This document shows positions 33,473 to 42,061 of a DNA stretch of 64,000 nucleotides, in pieces. The position numbers were made by a program, and so were the translations under genes. The notes under the pieces are model-generated. The model saw nothing but the letters and a program-made list of their open reading frames with translations. It made no database searches and was not told the DNA's origin. The stretch is taken from contig JAAMEZ010000029.1 in assembly GCA_013322215.1 (NCBI GenBank), positions 90,664-154,663 of the forward strand, read 5' to 3'. Origin of the DNA: Martinezella rhizogenes (lineage in GTDB: Bacteria; Pseudomonadota; Alphaproteobacteria; Rhizobiales; Rhizobiaceae). The first letter of the stretch is position 1. Every line of letters begins with the position of its first letter.

Positions 33473-34657
33473 ATGGCTCAACCATCAATCGTTATCGCAA
33501 GTGCCGCTCGGACAGCAGTCGGTTCATTCAACGGAGCGTTCGCCAATGTCCCGGCGCATGAGCTAGGGGCGGCTGTCGTGAAAGCTGTGCTGGAGCGGGG
33601 AAGCGTCGACGCCAGCGAAGTGAACGAAGTCATCCTTGGCCAGGTTCTGCAGGCGGGCGAGGGGCAGAACCCTGCACGGCAGGCTGCGATGAAGGCTGGT
33701 ATCCCACAGGAGGCGACCGCTTGGGGCGTTAACCAGGTGTGTGGCTCGGGCCTACGGGCAATCGCCCTTGGGATGCAGCAGATAGCCTTGGGTGATGCGA
33801 AGATTGTTGTTGCAGGTGGCCAAGAGTCGATGTCCTTGTCTCCACACGTGGCACATCTGCGGGCAGGCACCAAGATGGGCGACCTCAAGATGGTAGACAT
33901 CATGATCAAGGATGGTCTGACCGATGCCTTCTACGGCTACCACATGGGCATCACCGCTGAAAACGTCGCACGGCAATGGCAGCTTTCCCGTGAAGTCCAG
34001 GATGAGTTCGCCGTCGCTTCACAGAACAAAGCTGAAGCTGCGCAGGTGGCTGGTCGTTTCAAGGACGAGATCGTTCCGTTCGTCATCCAAGGCCGAAAGG
34101 GTGAGATTAACGTAGATGCCGACGAGTACATTCGACATGGCGCGACCTTTGAGAGCGTCGCTAAACTGAAGCCAGCTTTTGACAAGGAAGGCACGGTCAC
34201 GGCTGCCAATGCGTCCGGGATCAATGACGGAGCGGCTGCCGTTCTTCTGATGACGGAGGAAGAGGCGGCTCGCCGTGGTATTGCACCACTGGCCCGGATC
34301 GTGTCTTGGGCAACTGCTGGCGTCGACCCTCGCCTAATGGGTACAGGCCCGATACCTGCTTCCCGCAAGGCATTGGAGAGGGCAGGTTGGTCGATATTGG
34401 ACCTTGATCTGGTGGAAGCGAACGAGGCGTTCGCCGCTCAGGCCTGTGCGGTTAACAACGATCTTGGATGGGACCCAGCTATCGTCAATGTCAACGGTGG
34501 AGCGATCGCCATCGGCCATCCGATTGGGGCATCCGGAGCACGGATCGCAAATACGCTTCTCTTCGAAATGAAGCGTCGGAACACGCGTAAAGGTCTGGCA
34601 ACGCTTTGCATCGGCGGTGGAATGGGTGTGGCGATGTGCTTCGAAAACATAGGGTAA
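33473..34657 (+). CDS. Acetyl-CoA C-acetyltransferase (thiolase)
   Basis: This 394-residue thiolase has the acylated Cys90 in NQVCGSGLRA, the His of NGGAIAIGHPIGASGAR and the second Cys in CIGGGMG. It splits acetoacetyl-CoA with CoA into two acetyl-CoA (or the reverse). ATG 33473 has GGAGGATAGG just upstream. As the last major enzyme of the operon it would turn both acetoacetyl-CoA molecules derived from one phloroglucinol into acetyl-CoA. Thiolases are also found with polyhydroxybutyrate genes, but none of those are here. Confidence 0.93.
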   Translation: MAQPSIVIASAARTAVGSFNGAFANVPAHELGAAVVKAVLERGSVDASEVNEVILGQVLQAGEGQNPARQAAMKAGIPQEATAWGVNQVCGSGLRAIALGMQQIALGDAKIVVAGGQESMSLSPHVAHLRAGTKMGDLKMVDIMIKDGLTDAFYGYHMGITAENVARQWQLSREVQDEFAVASQNKAEAAQVAGRFKDEIVPFVIQGRKGEINVDADEYIRHGATFESVAKLKPAFDKEGTVTAANASGINDGAAAVLLMTEEEAARRGIAPLARIVSWATAGVDPRLMGTGPIPASRKALERAGWSILDLDLVEANEAFAAQACAVNNDLGWDPAIVNVNGGAIAIGHPIGASGARIANTLLFEMKRRNTRKGLATLCIGGGMGVAMCFENIG

Positions 34658-34672
34658 TTGGGGGCCGCGAAA

Positions 34673-34876
34673 ATGAACGAGTTCTGGGAGCGACTTCGGG
34701 AATGGATTGCGGAATCAGGAGCGGTGCTAAGCGGTTTTGGAGCGGACTATCTTCTGGACGAGAAAGAGCAGGGGCGGAATATGCCGGAAGCGCGGTCGCC
34801 CGACGATACTGTCGTCAATTTGTTTCTGAGCTCCAAAGCCGGACGCCAAAAAGACGCCCGACCTCGCCCTGAATGA
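34673..34876 (+). CDS. Small acidic hypothetical protein
   Basis: A 67-residue frame begins 15 bp after the thiolase stop, in the same direction, with GGGGG upstream. It is charged, has no signal or membrane segment, and is not recognised. It converges on the next gene with 10 bp between ends. It could be a real last gene of the operon or a chance frame. Confidence 0.35.
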   Translation: MNEFWERLREWIAESGAVLSGFGADYLLDEKEQGRNMPEARSPDDTVVNLFLSSKAGRQKDARPRPE

Positions 34877-34886
34877 TCTACGTCAC

Positions 34887-36008
34887 TCAACCTTGGTGTG
34901 GCCGCTCCCAGAGATTTAGCAATTGCCCGATGCCCTTATCGAGGGCGTTCTGGTAGAGCTCGTAACTCCAGCTTATATCGAACACGGCCATTCCGCAGGC
35001 AATGAAGATGATGCGATCATCTGGTGTCTCGCGGGCCGACTTTTGACCATTGACCACGTCGCCCATGCCGATTGAATCCGGCAGCGCCGGCAGCTTGCCG
35101 GCGTCGATAAGACGGTAGAACGGCCCGCCGATGACACTGCTGTAATAGGCATCCTTGTCGCCGGATGCGATCGCATCCGCGACATACGCCTCGTGGAGGG
35201 CGGTGTGATCGTAGACGATCTTGCAGTCCGTGAGGAGAGATTCATCGGCATTGACGGGACCCGATACCAGGATCGTGGCGCCCTTCTTGATCCAATTGTC
35301 CTTGAAGAACAGCGGCTTTAGCCGCGATGCCGCGAGGGTGATGACGTCGACGTCACGGAAGCCGTCCTCCGCCTTGTCGACGCCGATGGCTGGAATGCCG
35401 TATTCCTCGGTCACCCAGTTCGCGAACTCGTTCGCCTTGTCGAGGAAGAGATCGAAGCAGATGACCTTCTCGATCGCTTTCATCTGGCTCATCACCGCGA
35501 CGAAGCAGGCCTTGTTGATCGGGCCGCAGCCGACTACCGAAGCGACCTTCGAATCCGGGTTCGCTAGATGCTTGGCCGCTACACCCGGAACTCCACCGGT
35601 GCGCGCAGCGCTGAGGAGGTTTGCCGACATCATCGCGAGCGGGGCGCCCGTCTCCTTGTCGTTCAGCATCATTGTCAGGATCGAGCGCGGCAATCCCTTT
35701 GCGGCATTCGCATGATTGGAGCCGTACCACTTGTTGCCGCAGACGTCGAAGCGACCGCCGAGATAGCCCGGCATCGCAGCGAAGCGGCGGTCGGGACCGG
35801 CCACTGGCATGTTGGGAAATCGCGTCTCTTTGGGAAACACGATATTCATGCCGTGATTGTTGTGGTTGGCGCCGCCCATCAGGTAGTCGCCTTCGCCGAG
35901 CAGGCTGAAGGTTTCCTCGCAGACACGAACGCATTCTGCCGCATCGAGAACACCTGCCGCGATCATGTCGGGCTCGGAGAGATAGAGAAAGTCAATTCTG
36001 GGATACAT
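34887..36008 (-). CDS. Ornithine cyclodeaminase / mu-crystallin family protein
   Basis: This 373-residue protein belongs to the ornithine cyclodeaminase / mu-crystallin family: an N-terminal dimer domain (FLYLSEPDMIAAG), a conserved KWYGSN and then an NAD-binding fold with VVGCGPINKACFVA (about 160). It resembles the subset often named tyramine oxidase subunit B, whose real reaction is unclear. Members use NAD(P) on imino or keto acids. It is the last gene of a minus-strand operon with the enolase-like and glycerate kinase genes, 23 bp from the former. ATG 36008 follows AAAGG; the upstream ATG candidate is not used. Confidence 0.85.
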   Translation of the reverse strand: MYPRIDFLYLSEPDMIAAGVLDAAECVRVCEETFSLLGEGDYLMGGANHNNHGMNIVFPKETRFPNMPVAGPDRRFAAMPGYLGGRFDVCGNKWYGSNHANAAKGLPRSILTMMLNDKETGAPLAMMSANLLSAARTGGVPGVAAKHLANPDSKVASVVGCGPINKACFVAVMSQMKAIEKVICFDLFLDKANEFANWVTEEYGIPAIGVDKAEDGFRDVDVITLAASRLKPLFFKDNWIKKGATILVSGPVNADESLLTDCKIVYDHTALHEAYVADAIASGDKDAYYSSVIGGPFYRLIDAGKLPALPDSIGMGDVVNGQKSARETPDDRIIFIACGMAVFDISWSYELYQNALDKGIGQLLNLWERPHQG

Positions 36009-36031
36009 GGTCTTGCCTTTGAGATCGGAGG

Positions 36032-37360
36032 TCACAGGCTCGCAGCCTGATCCTCCTGGATCGACTTGGTTGCGAAACGAAGGAACGGGGAAATATCGAA
36101 AAGCCTACAGCCGGAGCTGCGAGCATTGGCGCGCATGAGAAAGTTGAGCTTTTCGATGCGTTCGCCCGACCGCGGCGCTCCATTCTTCTGGAAAGGGACC
36201 TGCAGGCCGACGGAAAAATCCATCACCACATCATCGACGACCCCGCCCGAGCGCCCGGAAGGCACGGCGACCATGCCGTGATCCGCGGCGAACCGGTACG
36301 CGTCCATTGCTTCGGTGATGGTGCCAACCTGGTTCGGCTTGAGGATGAAGCCTTCCACCGCACGCATCTCGTGAGCTCGGCGCAATAGAGGCAAGCTGGT
36401 CACCGTCAGGTCGTCGCCGAGAACCAGCGTGCGCGGAAGAGCCTTGACGGCCCGGCTGTAGCCGTCCCAGTCGTTCTCGTCGAGCAGGTCCTCGATGAAG
36501 ACGAAATCAAAGATCTCGGTCAGATCCTGGACATAGGCGATCAATTCGTCCGCCGAGACCCGGTCGCCCTTCAGGAGATAGGTGTTGCTGTTCTTGTCAT
36601 ACATCTCACTCGAAGCGCAATCGAGCGCGAAGGCCACGCGGTTGGTATAACCGCAGGCGTCGATCGCCTTCTTCATCAGCGACAGGACGATTGCTGGGTC
36701 GTCGGACGGTGCGGCATAGCCGTAGGAGCTCGCAACTTGTGGCTTGTGCCCAAGATAATCGGTCAGGACGTCAGCGATCTTATGAAAGATCGATACCGCC
36801 ATCTCGATCGCGGTATCGATGCTGTCGGTACCATAGGGAACGATCAGAAATTCGTTGAATGGCTGCACAAGGTTTTCGTAGCGGCCGCCATTGATGACAT
36901 TAAAGCATGGCACAGGCACGGTTTTCAGGTCGCCACCAGCAATGTGACGGTAAAGCGGCATGCCGCGCGAGGCCGCCGCGGCTCGAAACACGGCAATTGA
37001 AGCGGAGTATATCGTGTTGCCGCCAAGCGCGTGCTTATCCACCGTGCCGTCCAGCGCAATCATCTTCTCGTCGATCGCCCGCTGGTCGAAGACATTCATA
37101 CCGATCAGTGCCGGACGAATGATCTCCAGTGCCTTCTCCACCGCCTTGTGGACACTCAGGCCCTTGTACGATGCGGGATTGCCATCGCGCAAAACAAAGG
37201 CCTCATGCATGCCAACCGACGTGCCAGTTGGGGCGGCGCCGAGGCCGATGGCACCGCTTTCCGTCCGCACCTCAATCTCGATCGCCGGGCGGCATTTGCA
37301 GTCGATGATCTGCTGCGCATGGAGGGAAACGATTTTGTCTTCGATTTCTGCAACTGGCAT
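36032..37360 (-). CDS. Enolase-superfamily protein with degenerate catalytic motifs
   Basis: This 442-residue protein aligns by eye with bacterial enolase: NEFLIVP, ALDCASSEMYD, FIEDLLDENDW, LGDDLTVTS and LKPNQVGT keep the three metal carboxylates and the catalytic Lys. It has lost others: DEGGFAPN is replaced by SSYGYAAPS (the general-acid Glu is absent), the His of INGGEHADN by Tyr in INGGRYENL, and SHRSGETED by SGRSGGVVD. It is therefore unlikely to be the housekeeping enolase. ATG 37360 begins 1 bp after the glycerate kinase stop; the upstream frame is read-through of that gene. It may act on another acid-sugar phosphate or acid. Confidence 0.85.
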   Translation of the reverse strand: MPVAEIEDKIVSLHAQQIIDCKCRPAIEIEVRTESGAIGLGAAPTGTSVGMHEAFVLRDGNPASYKGLSVHKAVEKALEIIRPALIGMNVFDQRAIDEKMIALDGTVDKHALGGNTIYSASIAVFRAAAASRGMPLYRHIAGGDLKTVPVPCFNVINGGRYENLVQPFNEFLIVPYGTDSIDTAIEMAVSIFHKIADVLTDYLGHKPQVASSYGYAAPSDDPAIVLSLMKKAIDACGYTNRVAFALDCASSEMYDKNSNTYLLKGDRVSADELIAYVQDLTEIFDFVFIEDLLDENDWDGYSRAVKALPRTLVLGDDLTVTSLPLLRRAHEMRAVEGFILKPNQVGTITEAMDAYRFAADHGMVAVPSGRSGGVVDDVVMDFSVGLQVPFQKNGAPRSGERIEKLNFLMRANARSSGCRLFDISPFLRFATKSIQEDQAASL

Positions 37361-37361
37361 T

Positions 37362-38771
37362 TCAGTGACTGGCCTTTGCTTCCGGAATATAAACGATGGT
37401 GAGATCGCACAGATTGGTGCCCGTGTTGCCTGTGAAGACGGCCGACGAGACGGCATCCAGCGCTTCGAAGCAGCTGTGCTCGCGAAGGCTGCGAAAGAGA
37501 TTGATCTGCCTGGACGTCGCGGCATCGAGGGTCGTGGAATCAGTGATCCCGCCGGCGACCCGCGTCGTGCCGTCGGTGCCTTCGCTGTCGATGGACAGCA
37601 GGCAGGCGCCCTGTGTCTTTGCTGCCGTGATCGCAAATCCAACGGCCATTTCCTGGCCGGGCCCGCCGTGCCCGCGGATCACAGAGCTATCCTCGATCAG
37701 CGTCGTGACCTCGCCCGAGCTCAAAAGCACGCACGGCGCCTTGATCGGATTGCCGTAGGTTTGGATCTCGCGCGCCATTGCAGCGAAAAACGTTCCGGCG
37801 TCTCGAGCCTCGCCTTCCAAAAAGGATGAGACGATCATTGCGGGGATGCCCATCTCCTCGCAGATTTCCCTGGCGTAGATGCAGCTGTCCGGCAGCGTGT
37901 TGAGCAGGAAATAGGTGTTGTTCGGAAACGCCTTCGGCGTTTCGGCGTCGGGCCCCGCATTCATCAAATGGTTGACGATCGTTTTCGGAAGGCGATCGGC
38001 AAGGTTGCGGTTGTTGATCGTGGCGCGCGCATCATCGAGCGTGGTCGGATCCGGACCGATCGGCGTGCTCTTGTAGGCGGCATAGGGAATCGAGATGTCG
38101 GCGGTCGCCGGGTTGCCGACCGCATCGCTGATGCCGAAGCCAATCAATTCCGCGCCGACATCCCTTATGCGCTTGGCAAGCATGCCGCCATTCAGCGCCG
38201 AGATGTGGCGGCGCACGGCGTTGATTTCATAGATGCCGGCTCCCGATTTCAGCAGCACGTCGGTCGCATCGATTTCGTCCTGCAGCGAAATGCCATCGAT
38301 CGGGCAGGACATCAAAGCCGAGCTTCCGCCGCTGATGACACAGATGAAAAGATCCTCCGGCCCCGCCCTGTCAACGATTTCGATGATTTTTCGCGAGGCG
38401 CGGTGCCCGTCTTCGTTGGGGAGCGGATGGCCGCCGACAGCAACCTCAGTGCGACGGAAACGATCCGTCTCTTCTGTCACTTTTACGATGGCGATCCCCA
38501 TCGTTAGGTAGTCACCGAGGACATGGTCAACGGCCATCGCCATGTGGTTGCAGGCCTTTCCTGCCCCGAAGAGATAGACGTTCCGCTTCTTCGCCAGATC
38601 CCATGACCGGGTGCCGATATGGAGGACACTGCCCTCCATGCGCATGATGGCGCGCATGCGCTTATAGCTGTCGAGACGATCCAGCGTCCGATCGGCGATC
38701 TCAAGCACGATCCGCCGGGAGGCGCTGTCGCCCTGGGCACAAATCTCGTCAGAGTTCCTGATTTTCTTCAT
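37362..38771 (-). CDS. Glycerate 2-kinase family protein (GckA/TtuD, MOFRL)
   Basis: This 469-residue protein has the DUF4147 N-terminal domain (FGAGKACNHMA; SGGSSALMSCP) and the C-terminal MOFRL domain (GHGGPGQEMAVGFA; DSEGTDGTT). The family phosphorylates glycerate to 2-phosphoglycerate, often to finish tartrate, hydroxypyruvate or sugar-acid breakdown. It is the first gene of its operon, followed by the enolase-like gene; a 2-phosphoglycerate then enolase relation is tempting but the enolase motifs argue against it. Its promoter gap contains two clear operator-like motifs. Confidence 0.9.
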   Translation of the reverse strand: MKKIRNSDEICAQGDSASRRIVLEIADRTLDRLDSYKRMRAIMRMEGSVLHIGTRSWDLAKKRNVYLFGAGKACNHMAMAVDHVLGDYLTMGIAIVKVTEETDRFRRTEVAVGGHPLPNEDGHRASRKIIEIVDRAGPEDLFICVISGGSSALMSCPIDGISLQDEIDATDVLLKSGAGIYEINAVRRHISALNGGMLAKRIRDVGAELIGFGISDAVGNPATADISIPYAAYKSTPIGPDPTTLDDARATINNRNLADRLPKTIVNHLMNAGPDAETPKAFPNNTYFLLNTLPDSCIYAREICEEMGIPAMIVSSFLEGEARDAGTFFAAMAREIQTYGNPIKAPCVLLSSGEVTTLIEDSSVIRGHGGPGQEMAVGFAITAAKTQGACLLSIDSEGTDGTTRVAGGITDSTTLDAATSRQINLFRSLREHSCFEALDAVSSAVFTGNTGTNLCDLTIVYIPEAKASH

Positions 38772-38835
38772 TGCGGTAAATCCGGTGTCATTGCTTCAAG
38801 GAATAGGCGCCGGCGCGGCCGGGTAGTCGTCGCAG

Positions 38836-38864
38836 TTTGGTCACCCGATGACCAAAAGGGTCAT
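38836..38864. promoter_or_regulatory. Three alternating GGTCA half-sites upstream of the glycerate kinase gene
   Basis: TTTGGTCA (38836-38843) and TGACCAAA (38849-38856) form a perfect inverted repeat, and a further GGTCAT follows at 38859. Half-site centres are 10 bp apart, so they lie on one face of the helix. The region lies in the 301-bp gap 38772-39072, which otherwise holds the operator at 38888 and a hairpin. Confidence 0.6.
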
Positions 38865-38887
38865 TGCGTTGGACAGCTGCTAACCGA

Positions 38888-38907
38888 CATTGTCGATTGT
38901 CGCCAAT
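38888..38907 (-). promoter_or_regulatory. Operator motif shared with the binding-protein/GH5 promoter region
   Basis: On the minus strand this reads ATTGGCGACAATCGACAATG. The motif at 43399 matches it at 17 of the first 19 positions. It lies about 120 bp upstream of the glycerate kinase start. The GntR regulator encoded at 45586 is the likely binding protein. Confidence 0.65.
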
Positions 38908-39018
38908 TTTGGAGGTCGTGAGTTTGAGTGTCTCATTCGTTCGCAGCCTTGCATCGGGAAATGCAGTAGGCGGTGGAGAAATGCTGCAACGGAATCCGCG
39001 GGTGGTAGGCGGTGTACC

Positions 39019-39046
39019 CGCCGGATTTCCCTAGGAAAATCCGGCG
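39019..39046 (-). terminator. Hairpin at the end of the sugar ABC transporter operon
   Basis: CGCCGGATTT (39019-39028) and AAATCCGGCG (39037-39046) pair perfectly. It lies 27 bp past the stop of the ATPase gene and before the glycerate kinase promoter, so it should end the transporter transcript. No T tract is visible. Confidence 0.55.
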
Positions 39047-39072
39047 AAGCCTCTTGGCCGCGAAGGGCGCTG

Positions 39073-40137
39073 TTAGTCGATGCGCTGGCCGTCTTCTCCG
39101 AAAAAGTGCAAATGCTCGGGAGGCAAGGTCACCTTCAGCTTCGACGGAGCTTCCACGCTCATCTCGTCGCGCGTGAAGATCTTGAACGGCACGTCATGAA
39201 GTCTCAGGTGCAGGATGAAGCCGAGGCCCGTCGGCTCGATGAGATCAACATCCACTTCAAGATCGGCCCGCGGATCGAGAACGACGTTTTCCGGCCGCAC
39301 GCCGACTGTAAGTTTTGCGCCCGGCTGGAGCGGCAGTGGTTTACCCGTCGCAAGAGCCGTACCGTCCTTGAGAATGACGCAGCCGTTGCCCTCTGCAGAA
39401 TAGGTCGCCTCCATGAAATTCATACCGGGCGATCCGATGAAGCTCGCCACGAACAGATTGGCTGGCTTTCTGTACAGGTCCAGCGGCGAGCCGACCTGCT
39501 GCACCCTGCCCTCATTCATAGCCACGATGCGGTCAGCCAGCGTCATGGCTTCGATCTGGTCGTGGGTGACATAGACCGAGGTGGCCTTCAGCTCCTTGTG
39601 CAGCCGCTTGATTTCCGAACGCATCTGTTCGCGCAAGCGGGCGTCGAGGTTCGACAGCGGTTCGTCGAAGAGGAAAGCCGCGGGATCGCGAACAATTGCG
39701 CGCCCCATAGCCACGCGCTGCCTCTGGCCGCCGGAGAGAGCTTTCGGACGACGATCCAGCAGCGCCTTTAGACCAAGGACCTCAGCCGCATTGCCAACGG
39801 CGGAGGCAATCAAATCCTTCGGGCGTTTGCGGAGCTTCAGGCTGTAGCTCATGTTATCGGCGACCGACATATGCGGGTAGAGCGCATAGGACTGGAAAAC
39901 CATGGCGATGTTGCGGTTCTTGGGCGCGAGATCGTTGACGCGCGTGCCAGCGATCCTGATTTCCCCGTCGGTTACGTCCTCGAGCCCAGCGATCATCCGC
40001 AGGAGGGTGGACTTGCCACAACCGGATGGACCGACGAGCACGATGAATTCGCCGTTCTCGATCGAAAGGCTGATCTCGTGGAGGACAGTGTGATGGCCGT
40101 AAGACTTACGGACGGTGTCGATGGTGATGGATGACAT
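39073..40137 (-). CDS. Sugar ABC transporter ATP-binding protein (MalK/UgpC/MsmK type)
   Basis: This 354-residue ATPase has Walker A GPSGCGKST (36-44), signature LSGGQRQRVAMGRAI, Walker B FLFDEPLSNLDA and a C-terminal TOBE domain (LTVGVRPENV). It drives a CUT1-type sugar importer with the two permeases and binding protein encoded upstream in the same direction. The C-terminal domain may also take part in regulation. It ends the transporter operon, before the hairpin at 39019. Confidence 0.93.
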   Translation of the reverse strand: MSSITIDTVRKSYGHHTVLHEISLSIENGEFIVLVGPSGCGKSTLLRMIAGLEDVTDGEIRIAGTRVNDLAPKNRNIAMVFQSYALYPHMSVADNMSYSLKLRKRPKDLIASAVGNAAEVLGLKALLDRRPKALSGGQRQRVAMGRAIVRDPAAFLFDEPLSNLDARLREQMRSEIKRLHKELKATSVYVTHDQIEAMTLADRIVAMNEGRVQQVGSPLDLYRKPANLFVASFIGSPGMNFMEATYSAEGNGCVILKDGTALATGKPLPLQPGAKLTVGVRPENVVLDPRADLEVDVDLIEPTGLGFILHLRLHDVPFKIFTRDEMSVEAPSKLKVTLPPEHLHFFGEDGQRID

Positions 40138-40149
40138 GTTCGAACTCTT

Positions 40150-40983
40150 TCAGCCTTTGACAGCGCCAGCGGTGAGGCCCTGAACGAGGAAGCGTTGGAT
40201 GGCGAAGAAGAAGAGGCCCACGGGGACGAGCGCCATGACGGAGGCTGCCATCATCTGACCGAAGTCCACCGAGAATTTCGACACGAAGGTCAGCAGGCCG
40301 ACCGGGAATGTCGACACGGCTCCCTGCGAGACGAGCATGAGCGCGAGCAGCAATTCGCTCCAGGCTGCGGTAAAGACAAAGCCGAGCGTCGCGGCAATCC
40401 CTGGCAAAGTCAGCGGCAGGATGATCTGCCGGAAGGCCGTGAATCGCGTTGCACCGTCGATCATTGCCGCTTCTTCGAGATCCTGAGGTACGCCATCGAA
40501 GAAGGACTGCATCAGGAAAGCGGCGAAGGGCACGTTGAAGGCGCTGTAGACGACGATCAGGCCGACGAGACTGTTGGTCATGCCGAGCGTCGAATACATC
40601 TTGAAGATCGGCGCGATCAGCATCGACAGCGGGAACATCTGGGTCAAGAGCATCAGCCCCAGGACCGCGGCCTTGCCGCGGAAGGTGAAGCGCGACATTG
40701 CATAGCCGGCAAGCGATGCCAACACGGTGACGAGGAAGGCCGTCCCGAGCGACACGATGAGGCTGTTCTTGAAGAAGATCGGGAAGTCGCTGTTGGTCAG
40801 CACGAAGATATAGTGATCGAGTGTCGCCCGTGATGGCCACAGCCTGACGCCCTCGGAATAGAGGAGGTTCGTTGGCGTAACGGAGACCTTGACCAGCCAG
40901 TAGATCGGAAAAAGGGCAAAGATCAGGTAGGGCAGCAGCGCGAGGCGGTGGAGAATGGTGAGAAGGAGCTTTGGCGTCTTCAT
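40150..40983 (-). CDS. Carbohydrate ABC transporter permease (MalG-like)
   Basis: This 277-residue protein has six membrane segments and the CUT1 EAA loop (EEAAMIDGATRFTAFRQIILPL). It forms the translocation channel with the MalF-like subunit, whose gene ends 3 bp upstream. Substrate is a sugar or oligosaccharide; the cytosolic GH5 enzyme encoded across the divergent promoter suggests an imported beta-glycoside. Confidence 0.92.
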   Translation of the reverse strand: MKTPKLLLTILHRLALLPYLIFALFPIYWLVKVSVTPTNLLYSEGVRLWPSRATLDHYIFVLTNSDFPIFFKNSLIVSLGTAFLVTVLASLAGYAMSRFTFRGKAAVLGLMLLTQMFPLSMLIAPIFKMYSTLGMTNSLVGLIVVYSAFNVPFAAFLMQSFFDGVPQDLEEAAMIDGATRFTAFRQIILPLTLPGIAATLGFVFTAAWSELLLALMLVSQGAVSTFPVGLLTFVSKFSVDFGQMMAASVMALVPVGLFFFAIQRFLVQGLTAGAVKG

Positions 40984-40986
40984 ATC

Positions 40987-41910
40987 TCAGTGGCCTTTCA
41001 GCAGCTTCTTACGCAGGGCCATGATCAGCGTAGCGTAGACGAAGAGAAGCAGCACCAGCACGACGGCGACCGCGGAGGCGTAACCGAAATCGAGCTGCTT
41101 AAATGCGATGGTGAAGATGTAGCTGGAGAGGATCTGCGTGTGATCCGCAGGTCCGCCATTGGTCATCACTACGATCAGATCTGCAAAATTAGCGACCCAA
41201 ATGGTCCGCAGAAGCACGGTGATGATAATCGTCGGCGCAAGAAACGGTACAGTGATAGACCAGAAACGCTGGACCGGGGACGCCCCGTCGATCGCCGCCG
41301 CTTCATAAAGGTCGCGCGGAATGGACTGCAGCGCCGCCAGCAGTGTGATGGCGAAGAAGGGAATGCCGCCCCAGACATTGGCGATGATGGGACCCCACAT
41401 GGCGGTCGCGGGATCGGACAGGATGTTCTTGGGGTCGGAGAGTATCCCGAGCGCGCTCAGCCAGTGCGGGAGCGGACCGACGACGGGGTTGAAGAGCCAT
41501 GCCCAGTTCAGGCCCATCAGAAGTGAAGGAACGGCCCAGGGCAAGAAGATCAACGCCTGCGTAAGACCACGCCCGTAGAATGGCTTGTCGAGGAGAAGGG
41601 CGAGGAAGAGGCCGAAAAGGAACTGCAGAATGACCGAAGCGGCTGTCCACCAGACGGTGTTGACCAGCGCCTCATAGAAGATCTTGTCTCCAACGATCGT
41701 CCTGAAATGTTCAAGCCCGATAAATCCGCCAGAGAACGGATTGAGGATCTGCACATCCTGAAAGGCATAGGAAACGCCAAGCGCAAGCGGAACGAGGATG
41801 AGGGCGACAATCAGCAACACCGATGGACCGGCATAGAGATAGGGTTCAATCATTCGGCCTAGCCGCATGGGCGAGGGCGACGTTCGGCCCGGCGAAACTG
41901 GGGACGTCAT
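40987..41910 (-). CDS. Carbohydrate ABC transporter permease (MalF-like)
   Basis: This 307-residue protein has six to seven membrane segments and the EAA loop (YEAAAIDGASPVQRFWSITVPF). ATG 41910 is chosen because GAGAGG lies 8 nt upstream; the longer frame would start within the hairpin-containing gap and lacks a binding site. It pairs with the MalG-like permease downstream and the binding protein upstream, 151 bp away. Confidence 0.92.
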   Translation of the reverse strand: MTSPVSPGRTSPSPMRLGRMIEPYLYAGPSVLLIVALILVPLALGVSYAFQDVQILNPFSGGFIGLEHFRTIVGDKIFYEALVNTVWWTAASVILQFLFGLFLALLLDKPFYGRGLTQALIFLPWAVPSLLMGLNWAWLFNPVVGPLPHWLSALGILSDPKNILSDPATAMWGPIIANVWGGIPFFAITLLAALQSIPRDLYEAAAIDGASPVQRFWSITVPFLAPTIIITVLLRTIWVANFADLIVVMTNGGPADHTQILSSYIFTIAFKQLDFGYASAVAVVLVLLLFVYATLIMALRKKLLKGH

Positions 41911-42010
41911 AAAGGTAACCTCTCGGAATGGCATCCTTGTCGTAGCGCAGGGCGTCAGCGCAAGTCGGCGCGCTCGGCCATGCCGCAACATTGCGGAACC
42001 AGAACGGGAG

Positions 42011-42036
42011 CCGGGGCGGCGAAGTCTGCGCCCCGG
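42011..42036 (-). terminator. Hairpin between the binding-protein and permease genes
   Basis: CCGGGGCG (42011-42018) pairs with CGCCCCGG (42029-42036). A stem of this kind after the receptor gene would keep receptor mRNA above permease mRNA, as in many sugar importers. Confidence 0.55.
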
Positions 42037-42061
42037 ACACGTTCATGGTCGCAGTCAGGAC

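Noticed and set aside
36032..37642. 536-residue version of the enolase-like protein
   Set aside because: The first 94 codons are the wrong frame of the glycerate kinase gene; similarity to enolase begins at ATG 37360, 1 bp after the kinase stop.
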